From Winogradskyella sp. KYW1333 (GTDB lineage: Bacteria > Bacteroidota > Bacteroidia > Flavobacteriales > Flavobacteriaceae): a stretch of DNA of 64,000 nt. Under the pieces are notes generated by a model, which was not told the DNA's origin, did no database searches, and saw only the letters and a list, made by a program, of their open reading frames with translations. Positions 1-9,532 of the stretch are shown here, piece by piece (the first letter of the stretch is position 1; each line of letters begins with the position of its first letter). Location: contig NZ_QPHL01000017.1 of the NCBI RefSeq assembly GCF_003335675.1, positions 636,900-700,899 on the forward strand, in the 5' to 3' direction. The position numbers and the translations under genes were made by a program.

Positions 1-3000
1 AACGTTGACCGAATTATTTGCTCCGGCAGTATCAGAACTACTTATATTGTCTTTAATAAATTCATCTGCGTCGATGGCAGAAGGATACGGATTACCTATT
101 AAATATTGATTACCTGCGTTTATGGTAAGGGAAAAGTCACCATTGTTTGGTTTTCCATAAAACGTATAATTCTGTTCGGTAGTGATCAATCCTCCTGTAT
201 CTTCTACGCCTTTCATGGTAAAGCCTTCTCCTACATCTATACTGTTAGTGCTTCCAATTGGTTCCCACTCCGAATAATTATTACTGACATTATTAGCATA
301 TTTCCATATCCATCGTGATGCAATTGAAAGTTGCGATCCGGAGATGTTTCCATTAGGGGAACCATTAAAATCTATAAAAACTATATCATTTGGGTTTGAA
401 GGGTCTGTACCGTTTTTTAATACGTTATCATTACCTAAAATGAAAGATTGGTTATTTACTGAGGTGTTTATTTTTCCTACTGGTGATGACCAATAATTAT
501 ATGTATACCTATCTTTTGTACCTTGTTGGTCTCTTTCTAAGGTTCCAATACTCGAAGTGTCTAAGTCGCTATTTTCTGTTTGTATGAGTTGCGATTCTCC
601 CTCTAAATCTATATTTCCATCTACCTTTAAGTAATGAGATATAGTAAGCCCGTTACCCTTATCTGCTTTATTTATGGCATCAGTGTCTCCGTTTACTTGT
701 AAGTCTGCACCTGAATTTATAATAAGACCCAACACCTTTCTATTTTGTTCTTCGGTACTTGGTATGTAATCGGGATCACTATTATCCAGCGTAACGTTGT
801 TATTGATTTTAACAATATTGTAATCCATAGTCAATTTATTAGGATCTCCATCTGCTAAATTTGAATATACGTAAGATACAATACCTGGTAAATATTGAAC
901 TTGGCCATTAAGCCAAGTATCACTATCGTCCCAAGGTCCGTCTTGAGTTGTTTCATACGGTAGTGGTGCCGTTTGGGTTTCTAATAAATCGTAATTAAAC
1001 ATGCTGGCATCATTACGATTGTTAGATTCATCTTTTACACTGCCAAACACTAATCTGCTCATTGGATAATACGCCTCTAAGCCTGTGTCCCAGTTTATAT
1101 CATCAATATCATTTAAAGTTGTGGTTTCAGGAAGTACTTTCCCATTTGTAAGAACACCGTTTTTTTCAATTTCTTGATTCATCATGTAGCGTATCTGGTT
1201 AGCAGTCAGGCAAATATTCCATACCCTAACCTCATCAACACTTCCATTAAATCTTTGTTGTCTGTCTTGATGATTTGCAGCGCCAATCACAAAATGTGAA
1301 TCATTGTCAAAATTTATGGGGTCGTTTGTGTCCTCTGAATCGACAAGTATTCCATCAATATAAAGTTTTGTAGTCCCTAATCCTGTTCCAGAATCACTGT
1401 CTTTATCGTATGTTGCACATACATGATGCCACTCATTTTCAGGGATATTATTTGTAGTCTCTAGTGTATTGTTTGAAGAATCGTCAGGATCTCTCCAAAC
1501 CAATCTTAAATTACCGTTTTTGTTAATCCTAAATGCATATCCAATTGTATAAAATCCCTTTTTATTTTCGGTTATGGTACCATCTCCGTTAACTGTTATA
1601 TCTTCATTAAAATAATTTCTTTTAGATATCACGTCAAATTTTCCGTCACCAGTATTTCTTTTTATCCATGCGCTTAACGAAAAGCTTTTATTATTTAAAT
1701 CATTGACATCACCAGCAGAAATATAACTATCAGATCTATCAAAACTTGCGGCTCTAGAAAGTTCGGCAGAAATTTCAGAAGAACCAAAGGTTATATATTT
1801 TGTGCCTTCAAAGTAAAAATTGGCTTCGAGATCATCACCAACTAGTTTCATTGTGGCAGAGGTAACATTGGTTGTAAAACTATCATTATCAGCAACAATC
1901 ATAATATATTCATCTACATCACCAGGATTTGTTGAAGAAACCATAGATTTTGGTATTGATAGTTTTACCGTAGGTATAGTGTCTGTAGCCTTTATTTTCC
2001 AAATTCTTTCAATGCGTTTTGCCGTGACATTTGTTACTGTACTTGTGCCTAGTCCAAAATCTTTTGTAATATTGTTGGCACCGTCAAAGGTTAAATTACC
2101 ATTGTTATTTCCCCAGACTAAGAATGATTCATTTTTTAAAAAGTTATTTGAATTTGATTTATTATTTGTTGCGATTTCTTTAATGCCTATTGTAATATCG
2201 TCATCTGTATTTATGGTCTTCGATTGTTTTTGGTTTAACCCAGAATCATCATCGCGCCCTATACCCGAAATATCGTTGTTGTAACCATCATCAGGATCCA
2301 TATCCCAAACTTCAATATCTCCAAATAAATATTCTTTTCCTTCTAAGGTGATTCCATATTTCAGGGCGAGGTACGATTGTACTCGCTTTCTATCTAATCC
2401 TGTAATTTTTTCATCATAAACAATAAGCTCAGCAATGCCTCCTTGCCATGTTCTTGACGTTTTGTTAGGATCTCTTCCTATGCCAACTGTTAATGATCGA
2501 CCAGATAAAATATCGGCAGGAGTGGTATCTGTATCTGTAATATTTGCACCTTTACAAAAAATTTGATTGAAAAAAGGACCTCCGCCTGGTCCAGCTTCAT
2601 GTTGATATTGAACAAGAAATGGTTCTTGCTCCACAATTTCACCACTCCCTAACTTGATGTCTTCAGGCCCTGAATTATTGTTTCTGTATCTAAATCTTAA
2701 CTCATCAGTGTTTGTTTTCTTTTCTATACTCAGGTAGTTATTTGTGTTCCGAGCAAGATTAATCAAATGTTTTTGCCCACTACCGGGATATGTGCCTTGC
2801 GCCACTGCGAAGATGGTCATTGTTTCACTACCGTTAATATTAGTACTCATAGTAAAACCGCTATCTGCTGAGCCATCAAAATAAACTACTGGATTAAAAT
2901 TAATTTCACTGTCCCTAAATACAGGTTCGGTTGGACTACCTATCCCTGTATATTCTGCATAATTATTTATAGAGATATTCCCCTTCCATTTAGAAACAGC

Positions 3001-4317
3001 ATCATTATCCTCAGCTAAATCTCCTGGCCCTTCTTCAACACCTTCGTCTGCTTTTAACCATATTAAGGGATTGGAATCAATACCACCCGGATTAAATTTT
3101 ATACCACTAAAATCTACAACTTGTAAATTGTGTGACATGGTATTTCCAGCCTTGTGAGACCAATGTGCTATCTCTGTATCTGAATTTAAGTAGTAGTTTC
3201 TCCAACCTTTACCATAATCCGCCGTTGTGCCCGAAGAGGTTGAAACTCCTAATACCATGGACTGGCTCAAGTCTGTACTTAAACCTGTAGAGGTAACATC
3301 GATTGTGCTTTCGCCAGCGGTATTACTGGTGCTTGTAAATCGCGTAACATTCATTTCTGAATGCTCAAGGACATGAATAAAATGTCTGCTAATAGCCTCT
3401 GAGTCATGGTCTCCGTTAAAGGTCCAATCTACATAAATATTAGAAAAGTCAGAAGCTGTTGTCGGTTCAAAGATTGGCCAATTGTCTGCAATTGAATCAT
3501 AAGTTCCATTTGTAGTATTGTCGGACCTAGATTGGGAGAAAATCAAAGCGTTATTCCAGGTACTAACACCTGATATAGCCCCTGTTCCATCAGAATTAGC
3601 TCTTATAATGACTCGTCCTGTATCGGATTCTTTACCCGATAAGGATAGAGGTTCTGTTTCTCCAGAGTCCCCATGATGAACACGCCAATTAGCGCCTGTG
3701 AATTCCACCAGTGTAATGTATAAAGAGACATTATTCCCGTTACTTCCTTTTTGTACGCGCAGGGTTGTGTCATCTTCAAGATATGCTATTGCCGTTCCAG
3801 AATCACTACCCTCACTTGATGCATCGGTAATAATACCAGTTATGAACGGAATACAGTTATTAGCGTCTGTGATTCCGGCTAAAGCTTGGGTTGTACTGTT
3901 TGTCGTACCATTTAAGTCTATTGTATAACGGCCTCTAACAATAAATTCATTAGGTCCTCCTATTACACCAGTATATTCCCAAATGGCAGTATTAAATCTC
4001 ATTTGTAGGCTACTCGAACTAGGTTCTCTGTAATAAGTCAGTGTGTTAACATCTGTTAATCTACGTGAACCAGACATGTCGTCACCATTTAAAGTACCCG
4101 TATTTGTACTTGATCCGGCATGAGTTTTTCTGTTATTTAGAGGTAGCGCAAACGCATTACTGGTAGAGGAGACTGAGGTAAATACTGTATTGGTACCTCC
4201 AGTTTCGTCAATGTCATCTTGAATATGCTGAATCTTTAAGTCTTGCGCTTGTATTGTCAAATTTAGGGCAACAACAAAAAGTAACAGATACCCGGTTAAA
4301 GCATCAATTTTAATCAT
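1..4317 (-). CDS. Giant secreted LamG-domain surface protein, 5' part (runs off left edge)
   Basis: An open frame of 1439 codons runs without a stop from an ATG at 4315-4317 to the window edge, so the C-terminus is missing. The N-terminus is a clear signal peptide (MIKIDALTGYLLLFVVALNL, then cleavage near IQAQ). Around residue 417 it reads LIWLKADEGV, followed by a stretch typical of long Bacteroidota surface proteins (near 560-660, with DDDSGLNQKQSKTIN). A LamG/concanavalin-like domain spans about 870-1020, marked by SFSLSAWIKR, NEWHHVCATYD and LYIDG. Near residue 1405 comes IGNPYPSAIDADEF, a motif found upstream of T9SS sorting domains. I infer a T9SS-exported adhesin or glycan-binding protein; the sorting domain itself would lie outside the window. 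No catalytic motif was recognised. The short + strand frames inside it are antisense shadows. Confidence 0.85.
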   Translation of the reverse strand, partial: MIKIDALTGYLLLFVVALNLTIQAQDLKIQHIQDDIDETGGTNTVFTSVSSTSNAFALPLNNRKTHAGSSTNTGTLNGDDMSGSRRLTDVNTLTYYREPSSSSLQMRFNTAIWEYTGVIGGPNEFIVRGRYTIDLNGTTNSTTQALAGITDANNCIPFITGIITDASSEGSDSGTAIAYLEDDTTLRVQKGSNGNNVSLYITLVEFTGANWRVHHGDSGETEPLSLSGKESDTGRVIIRANSDGTGAISGVSTWNNALIFSQSRSDNTTNGTYDSIADNWPIFEPTTASDFSNIYVDWTFNGDHDSEAISRHFIHVLEHSEMNVTRFTSTSNTAGESTIDVTSTGLSTDLSQSMVLGVSTSSGTTADYGKGWRNYYLNSDTEIAHWSHKAGNTMSHNLQVVDFSGIKFNPGGIDSNPLIWLKADEGVEEGPGDLAEDNDAVSKWKGNISINNYAEYTGIGSPTEPVFRDSEINFNPVVYFDGSADSGFTMSTNINGSETMTIFAVAQGTYPGSGQKHLINLARNTNNYLSIEKKTNTDELRFRYRNNNSGPEDIKLGSGEIVEQEPFLVQYQHEAGPGGGPFFNQIFCKGANITDTDTTPADILSGRSLTVGIGRDPNKTSRTWQGGIAELIVYDEKITGLDRKRVQSYLALKYGITLEGKEYLFGDIEVWDMDPDDGYNNDISGIGRDDDSGLNQKQSKTINTDDDITIGIKEIATNNKSNSNNFLKNESFLVWGNNNGNLTFDGANNITKDFGLGTSTVTNVTAKRIERIWKIKATDTIPTVKLSIPKSMVSSTNPGDVDEYIMIVADNDSFTTNVTSATMKLVGDDLEANFYFEGTKYITFGSSEISAELSRAASFDRSDSYISAGDVNDLNNKSFSLSAWIKRNTGDGKFDVISKRNYFNEDITVNGDGTITENKKGFYTIGYAFRINKNGNLRLVWRDPDDSSNNTLETTNNIPENEWHHVCATYDKDSDSGTGLGTTKLYIDGILVDSEDTNDPINFDNDSHFVIGAANHQDRQQRFNGSVDEVRVWNICLTANQIRYMMNQEIEKNGVLTNGKVLPETTTLNDIDDINWDTGLEAYYPMSRLVFGSVKDESNNRNDASMFNYDLLETQTAPLPYETTQDGPWDDSDTWLNGQVQYLPGIVSYVYSNLADGDPNKLTMDYNIVKINNNVTLDNSDPDYIPSTEEQNRKVLGLIINSGADLQVNGDTDAINKADKGNGLTISHYLKVDGNIDLEGESQLIQTENSDLDTSSIGTLERDQQGTKDRYTYNYWSSPVGKINTSVNNQSFILGNDNVLKNGTDPSNPNDIVFIDFNGSPNGNISGSQLSIASRWIWKYANNVSNNYSEWEPIGSTNSIDVGEGFTMKGVEDTGGLITTEQNYTFYGKPNNGDFSLTINAGNQYLIGNPYPSAIDADEFIKDNISSSDTAGANNSVNV

Positions 4318-4336
4318 AAGGTTTGTAATAAGGCTG

Positions 4337-4368
4337 TAAATATATATTTTATATCGATTAAATGCAAA
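4337..4368 (-). promoter_or_regulatory. Putative promoter of the left-edge surface protein gene
   Basis: Read on the minus strand, a TTTG (4368-4365) is followed after 20 bases by TATATTTA (4344-4337). This is one base from the Bacteroidota -7 consensus TAnnTTTG, with the expected -33 TTTG spacing. It lies about 20 bases before the ATG. Assigned by pattern only. Confidence 0.4.
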
Positions 4369-4477
4369 TAAAACAGATGAAATACTAAAAAATTATAAAA
4401 AAGATCAGTAGGGTTACGTATTTACTAGCCAATTAAAATTTTGTTTATCTACCGTAATATTCTATACCAACTAAATC

Positions 4478-4805
4478 ATGAAACAGAAGTTTACAGTTTT
4501 ATTGACTATATGCTTACTTTCCCTGGGCAATTTATTTTCAAAGGCAGAACCATATTGTTTTAATTATAGCTGATGATATAGGCTGGAATCAGGTAAGCAG
4601 TAGTCGAACAACCTAAGTAAATGGCAATAGTTGCCCTAATCCATTTATAGATAATTTTAATATTCTTGGACAAATGGTTTACGCTAAAACTTTTAATGAG
4701 AATGAGGCTATTACAGTCTATTTAGAAGATCTAGAAAGTGGGAATTATTTTATTAAAATGTTTGTTGATGGTCGTACTATTACAAAAAGAGTGATTAAGA
4801 GATAA
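4478..4805 (+). pseudogene. Relic of a T9SS-exported sulfatase gene
   Basis: The stretch begins with an ATG and a good signal peptide (MKQKFTVLLTICLLSLGNLF). After a +1 shift the frame reads HIVLIIADDIGWNQVSSS, matching NIVLIIADDMGWNQVSNS at the start of the intact sulfatase 400 bases downstream. A stop follows at once. The rest, in another frame, reads CPNPFIDNFNILGQMVYAKT and ends FIKMFVDGRTITKRVIKR and a stop. That is a T9SS type A sorting domain, itself shortened between PNPFIDNFN and ILGQ. So only the two ends of a sulfatase-T9SS gene remain, joined by a large internal deletion with frameshifts. Its sorting domain differs from that of the downstream gene, so it was a separate paralog rather than a copy of the same gene. 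It probably yields no functional product. Confidence 0.8.
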
Positions 4806-4925
4806 TTAAAAACTAATTAACTTTCAATAATTGTTTTTTCGCACAGGAAAATGATTTTTAGCGATGTAAATTACATTAAAAAATAAAATAATCGCTTAAA
4901 AGCATATTAATACGGTGAAATACGT

Positions 4926-4933
4926 TATATTCG
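4926..4933 (+). promoter_or_regulatory. Putative -7 promoter element of the sulfatase gene
   Basis: TATATTCG fits the Bacteroidota -7 form TAnnTTTG/TTCG. Transcription would start about 7 bases downstream, inside or past the ATG at 4935. This favours the ATG at 4965 as the true start. No clear -33 TTG was seen. Confidence 0.35.
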
Positions 4934-4964
4934 CATGTTAAAATTTTGTAATTTCACTAACCTT

Positions 4965-7900
4965 ATGAAAAAATTCCTACTTATTTTAATATTATTTATT
5001 TATAATTTTACTTGCTTTTCTCAAACTGATCCAAAACCTAATATTGTTTTAATAATTGCTGATGATATGGGGTGGAATCAAGTTAGCAACAGTGCTTTAA
5101 CAAACAATAATCCTAGTGATTTTTTTGAAACTCCTAATATTGATTTATTAGCCTCTCAAGGCATAGCATTTCCCAATGGATATGTTAATGGGGCCAATTG
5201 CGCTCCAACAAGAGCAGCTATTTTGAGCGGTCAATATGCTGCAAGACCTCATAATAATGTATTTACTGTATATGATTTAAACCGCGGTAATACAGCTTCA
5301 AATTCAAATTTAATTGGTCCCTACATGGGATTAGCATCAAACGATAATATAGATGAAATACCTAAAAGTGCAATAACTCTAGCTGAAACATTAAAAATTA
5401 CAGCTGGCTATAAAACAGCACATTTTGGAAAATACCATGTGGGAGAGTATGAAGACGTAAATACTTCGAATAATGCGCCTACAGATCAAGGTTTTGATTA
5501 TAATTTTGGTGGGGGTACTGATGGCGGACCTGGTAGTCAAGGAGGAACAGGAGGATATTTTGCACGTTCATTGACTGAACCTTATTACTTTGGTGATCAA
5601 ATTGGTCCTGAACTTGACCAATATGCGGATCCCTATTCGAATAATAATCTTTCAATTGGCTATGGTGTAGATTTAACGGGTACTGCCAAGCACGTTACTG
5701 ATGCGATGGTGGAAGCAGCTTTTGAATTTATGGATAATCACAATGACGAACCATTTTTCATGCATTTCAGCAATTTTGCAATTCACGGACCATTTAATCC
5801 AACTGATGCAAGACCTGATTATAGGGCTAAATATGAGGACAAAGCAAATGGACCAGATGATATCTTGGGTAATGATGATGATTTCGAAGGGCTATTTAAT
5901 CATGAAAGTCACCCAGGACAAGCAGCTCTAGCTGAACATATGGATCAAGCTATTGGCAGGCTTGTAGATTATTTAAAAACAACAGATGACCCGAGAAATC
6001 CCGGTAATAAATTGTCTGCAAATACTTTAGTTTATTTTGTTTCTGACAATGGAGATGCAATTAAAAGGTCTGCTGCAAAGCAAGGACAAACTCCTTTGAG
6101 GGGAATGAAGGGAGAATATTATGAAGGTGGTATTCGTTCAGTTACATTTGCCTGGTCTGAGGCACCATGGCTAATGAACAAGGGTACTGTAAATCTTACA
6201 CCCGTAGTTGCCTTTGATTTGTATCCAACATTTGTAGAAGCTGCAGGCGGAACATTACCAAGTGATATTGGTACTTTTTCATCTTTTACAGGGGCCAATG
6301 AAGCTGCTGGAGGTACTCTGCCTAGTGAATATAATATAGACGGCGAAAGCCAGTGGCAAATGTTAACAAATGGTGCTTCAATGCCAAGGGAAGCTTTGTT
6401 TTGGCACCATCCAGGATATTTAATAGATACCAAACGTGATTCCAGACCTGTAACTGTCGTTAGAAAGGGAGATTATAAACTAATGCATTTTTATGAAAAC
6501 AGTGAATATGAATTATATAATCTAGCTACTGACTTAAATGAAACAACCAACCTATTGCCAAGTGCTGACCAAATTATAATTGATATAGCTAATGATATGA
6601 TTAGTGAAATGAGAGATCATTTAGTCAATACAAACGCACCATTACCAATGTATAGAAGCAGTACTTCAACATCGGTTATAGATGGAGATTTAGTGATTGA
6701 CACGCCTGGAATTATAACTCCTTTACCAAGTCCAGTTGTAATTATGACATCTTGTGGTGCCATAGGTTCACCAGACGCTTTTTGGAACTTTGATCTCACT
6801 TTTGGAACAGATGATTCCATAAATTCAAATAATGCATTTGTTACTGTTGGTGAGATGGAATATAGTACCACAGATTTTAAAGAAGGAGATAGATCGTTTG
6901 TATTTGATGGTAATTCAAGTATAGAATATTCGGATAATGGCAATCCTGGAACTTTTCTTAGGGCCCCATTTAGTGAAAAAAGTTTTTCCGCTTGGATAAA
7001 ACCCGCAAGCCATTCTGGAATACAAAATATCTTTGATGAAGGTGGTTCAACAAAGGGAATAGCACTTAGATTAAATGGTTCTGATCTACAATTAACAGTG
7101 AATGCTCAAGGGACTGATCCCGCATTAATAAGTTCTCCTTTATCTGATGATGGTGAGTGGCATCATGTAGCATTTATTTATGATGGTGGTAACAATAATT
7201 TATCCTTGTATATTGACGGAGTAATTGCCGCCTCTACAACAACGGTTCCGACATCTGTAGGAAATCATAATGGGAGTGGAATAGGCGCTAAAATTGGTGG
7301 TGCAGATAGTTTTGGTAATACTGATGATAATTTTTTTAAAGGAAAAATGGATGCTGTTGCTGTTTATGACTCTGCTATTTCTGGCACTCAGATAGAAGAT
7401 GCCGTTAAGACATTTTATTTTGATGGGGATTCTGATAATTATGCCAATTCAAAAACCTTGAGCTGTTCTAATCCAGGTGCAGGATTCACCGCTACAGTTT
7501 TACCTATAGGAGATTGTGATGATGATATTAATGCTATTAATCCTGATGCAAGTGAAATTGCTGATGGTAGAGATAATAATTGTGATGGTATAGTTGATGA
7601 GGGAATCACTTACGTATTTGATGGTTCCTGGTCTCCGGCAAATCCAAATGGTTTTAAAACAGATGCTTCAATTATAATCCAATCAGGAAGTGCAATAATA
7701 GATAGTAATACATCTTGTAATGCGGTTACAATTGAACCTGGCGCAGGATTAATCATAAATTCTGGTGTAAATTTAACAACAAATGATGCTAATAACGGAT
7801 TAATACTTGAGTCAACCTCTAGCTCTTTTTCTAGTTTGATTTTAAATGGTGGTCTTTCAGGTGTGGTTAAATATGAACGACACGTAAATTCATACACTAA

Positions 7901-9203
7901 TGATGTTTTGGCAAATGATAATGATTTAATTTCCCCACCTTTAAATGGGCAAAATTTAGCTGATTTTACAAATGATAATTCAGGATTAATACTTTCTCAA
8001 GGTTCAAATCCTACGGTTTATGCTATTGCACCATTTAATAACGATTCTGGTAATTATGAAAACTACGATTCAGACACTGAGTTAAAATTGAACTCTGGCC
8101 AAGGATTTAGAATAGCTACAAATACACCTAATACTAATTTAACTTTTACCGGTCAGCCTTTAAATAGACCAAAATCAATTAATATACCAGTAGGAGCAGA
8201 TGTTAACAGTGGGTCTTGGAATTTGATTGGTAACCCATACCCATCATATGTAGATTTTGACACATTTCATTCTCAATTAATTAGTGATGGAGTTTTAGAA
8301 ACTGGCTATGTAGCTATTTATGGTTTTGATGGTGATGTCAGTGATGGATGGACAGTCTGGGATGGTAACAATGGTAATCAAATCGCACCAGGCCAAGCAT
8401 TTTTTGTAAAAACTAAACTTGCTCTAAATGGTGCAGATCCTTCTCCTTCTGTGACTTTTGAGCCGTCAATGAGAAGAGTTGGGTCATCAGATGACTTTAT
8501 AGTAGGGCGAAATGAGACCTCATTCAGTGCGATTCTTAAGCTAAACAGTAATGAGGGTGATTTTAAAACCAATTTATATTTTAGGTCAAATGCAACGTCA
8601 GGATTAGATTACGGTTATGATACAGCGGTTTTTGACTCAGATAATTACGATATTTTCACCAACGTTATTGAAGGTGATTCTAATTTAAAATTGTATAATC
8701 AGGCCCTTTCATTTAACGATGTGTATGATGTTGTTGTACCATTGGGGATTAAAGCTACTAACGGACAATCAATTGTGATTAGTTTAGACGAGACTAGTAG
8801 TCTGCCAAATAATATTTATGTTTATTTAGAGGATACAATAGAAAATACTTTTACCTCTTTAAGTACTGGAAATTATGCTTCTTACATAGATAATTCAATC
8901 ACTGGTCTAGGTAGATATTTTTTACATTTTCAAACAAATACTTTATCAGATTCAGATGCAATTTTAAACAGAATTAATATCTACTGCATTCCAAAATCTA
9001 AATCATTGGTTATTAAAGGCGTATTGGACCATAAGACCGATTTAAGCATTTATGATTTGCAGGGAAGAATGGTCTTAAATAAAGAGTTGAATACCTCTAT
9101 TATATATAATGAGATAGACGTTAACTTCTTAAAACAAGGCATTTATATTGTTAAAGTCAATGCTGGGGAATATTCCAAAATTAAAAAGGTTATAATTGAT
9201 TAA
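4965..9203 (+). CDS. Multidomain T9SS-exported sulfatase (sulfatase + LamG + MopE-like + sorting domain)
   Basis: The start at 4965 (MKKFLLILILFIYNFTCFSQ) gives a proper signal peptide; an ATG at 4935 would add ten residues and overlaps the promoter. The sulfatase domain covers about residues 25-560: NIVLIIADDMGW carries the metal-binding Asp pair, and CAPTRAAILSG (Cys near 79) is the Cys-type formylglycine signature of family S1. It is followed by a LamG/concanavalin domain (about 640-800; EWHHVAFIYDGG, LYIDG) and a MopE-like putative metal-binding stretch (about 820-880; GDCDDD, DGRDNNCDGIVDEG). A long C-terminal region shared with two other proteins here comes next, ending in a T9SS domain (LSIYDLQGRMVLNKEL, GIYIVKV). 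The likely role is hydrolysis of sulfate esters on polysaccharide at the cell surface; the substrate cannot be told. At 1412 residues it is far longer than a usual 450-600-residue sulfatase. EAAGGTLPS occurs twice around residues 425-455. Confidence 0.9.
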   Translation: MKKFLLILILFIYNFTCFSQTDPKPNIVLIIADDMGWNQVSNSALTNNNPSDFFETPNIDLLASQGIAFPNGYVNGANCAPTRAAILSGQYAARPHNNVFTVYDLNRGNTASNSNLIGPYMGLASNDNIDEIPKSAITLAETLKITAGYKTAHFGKYHVGEYEDVNTSNNAPTDQGFDYNFGGGTDGGPGSQGGTGGYFARSLTEPYYFGDQIGPELDQYADPYSNNNLSIGYGVDLTGTAKHVTDAMVEAAFEFMDNHNDEPFFMHFSNFAIHGPFNPTDARPDYRAKYEDKANGPDDILGNDDDFEGLFNHESHPGQAALAEHMDQAIGRLVDYLKTTDDPRNPGNKLSANTLVYFVSDNGDAIKRSAAKQGQTPLRGMKGEYYEGGIRSVTFAWSEAPWLMNKGTVNLTPVVAFDLYPTFVEAAGGTLPSDIGTFSSFTGANEAAGGTLPSEYNIDGESQWQMLTNGASMPREALFWHHPGYLIDTKRDSRPVTVVRKGDYKLMHFYENSEYELYNLATDLNETTNLLPSADQIIIDIANDMISEMRDHLVNTNAPLPMYRSSTSTSVIDGDLVIDTPGIITPLPSPVVIMTSCGAIGSPDAFWNFDLTFGTDDSINSNNAFVTVGEMEYSTTDFKEGDRSFVFDGNSSIEYSDNGNPGTFLRAPFSEKSFSAWIKPASHSGIQNIFDEGGSTKGIALRLNGSDLQLTVNAQGTDPALISSPLSDDGEWHHVAFIYDGGNNNLSLYIDGVIAASTTTVPTSVGNHNGSGIGAKIGGADSFGNTDDNFFKGKMDAVAVYDSAISGTQIEDAVKTFYFDGDSDNYANSKTLSCSNPGAGFTATVLPIGDCDDDINAINPDASEIADGRDNNCDGIVDEGITYVFDGSWSPANPNGFKTDASIIIQSGSAIIDSNTSCNAVTIEPGAGLIINSGVNLTTNDANNGLILESTSSSFSSLILNGGLSGVVKYERHVNSYTNDVLANDNDLISPPLNGQNLADFTNDNSGLILSQGSNPTVYAIAPFNNDSGNYENYDSDTELKLNSGQGFRIATNTPNTNLTFTGQPLNRPKSINIPVGADVNSGSWNLIGNPYPSYVDFDTFHSQLISDGVLETGYVAIYGFDGDVSDGWTVWDGNNGNQIAPGQAFFVKTKLALNGADPSPSVTFEPSMRRVGSSDDFIVGRNETSFSAILKLNSNEGDFKTNLYFRSNATSGLDYGYDTAVFDSDNYDIFTNVIEGDSNLKLYNQALSFNDVYDVVVPLGIKATNGQSIVISLDETSSLPNNIYVYLEDTIENTFTSLSTGNYASYIDNSITGLGRYFLHFQTNTLSDSDAILNRINIYCIPKSKSLVIKGVLDHKTDLSIYDLQGRMVLNKELNTSIIYNEIDVNFLKQGIYIVKVNAGEYSKIKKVIID

Positions 9204-9321
9204 TTCTAATTAAAACCTGATTTAAGATTTGGTAAATACTGCCAAAAATTAGCTGATCACGTCGCTAAATAGTTTTTCAATATTAAAAGGTGAATAGAGA
9301 TGTTTACAAATTTATAAAACC

Positions 9322-9352
9322 AAAAAAACCGATTCAATTGAATCGGTTTTTT
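9322..9352 (-). terminator. Terminator downstream of tRNA-Phe
   Basis: A perfect palindrome of AAACCGATTC and GAATCGGTTT arms with A and T runs on its two sides. It lies directly 3' of the tRNA gene on the minus strand and could also stop transcription from the sulfatase side. Confidence 0.8.
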
Positions 9353-9354
9353 GA

Positions 9355-9430
9355 TGGTGGTGCCTCCAGGAATCGAACCAGGGACACAAGGATTTTCAGT
9401 CCTTTGCTCTACCAACTGAGCTAAGGCACC
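9355..9430 (-). tRNA. tRNA-Phe (anticodon GAA)
   Basis: Read on the minus strand, it starts GGTGCCT and ends AGGCACC-A-CCA, so the acceptor stem is 7 bp and CCA is encoded. The D-arm (GCTCAGTTGGTAGAGC) and T-arm (CCTGGTTCGATTCCTGG) are canonical. The anticodon arm is AAGGA-CTGAAAA-TCCTT with GAA at positions 34-36. It is 76 nt with CCA. Confidence 0.97.
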
Positions 9431-9507
9431 AGTAGCTTATTGAAGCGGATGCAAATATATATTCAATTTTATTATTCACAAAAAGAAAAATGTAAAAATT
9501 GATTTTA

Positions 9508-9515
9508 TAAATTTG
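9508..9515 (+). promoter_or_regulatory. Putative -7 element for the coaX operon
   Basis: TAAATTTG matches TAnnTTTG exactly and lies 17 bases before the coaX ATG. The leader would be only about 10 bases long. The -33 element is not obvious. Confidence 0.4.
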
Positions 9516-9532
9516 CCTGATACATTCCTTAT

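Noticed and set aside
1820..3928. Plus-strand open frames of 154 and 76 codons at 1820 and 3698
   Set aside because: They lie antisense to the long surface protein gene, have no start signal or recognisable domain, and follow the codon pattern of the opposite strand.
4935..4964. ATG at 4935 as start of the sulfatase
   Set aside because: It overlaps the likely transcription start and adds a polar stretch before a good signal peptide; 4965 fits better.
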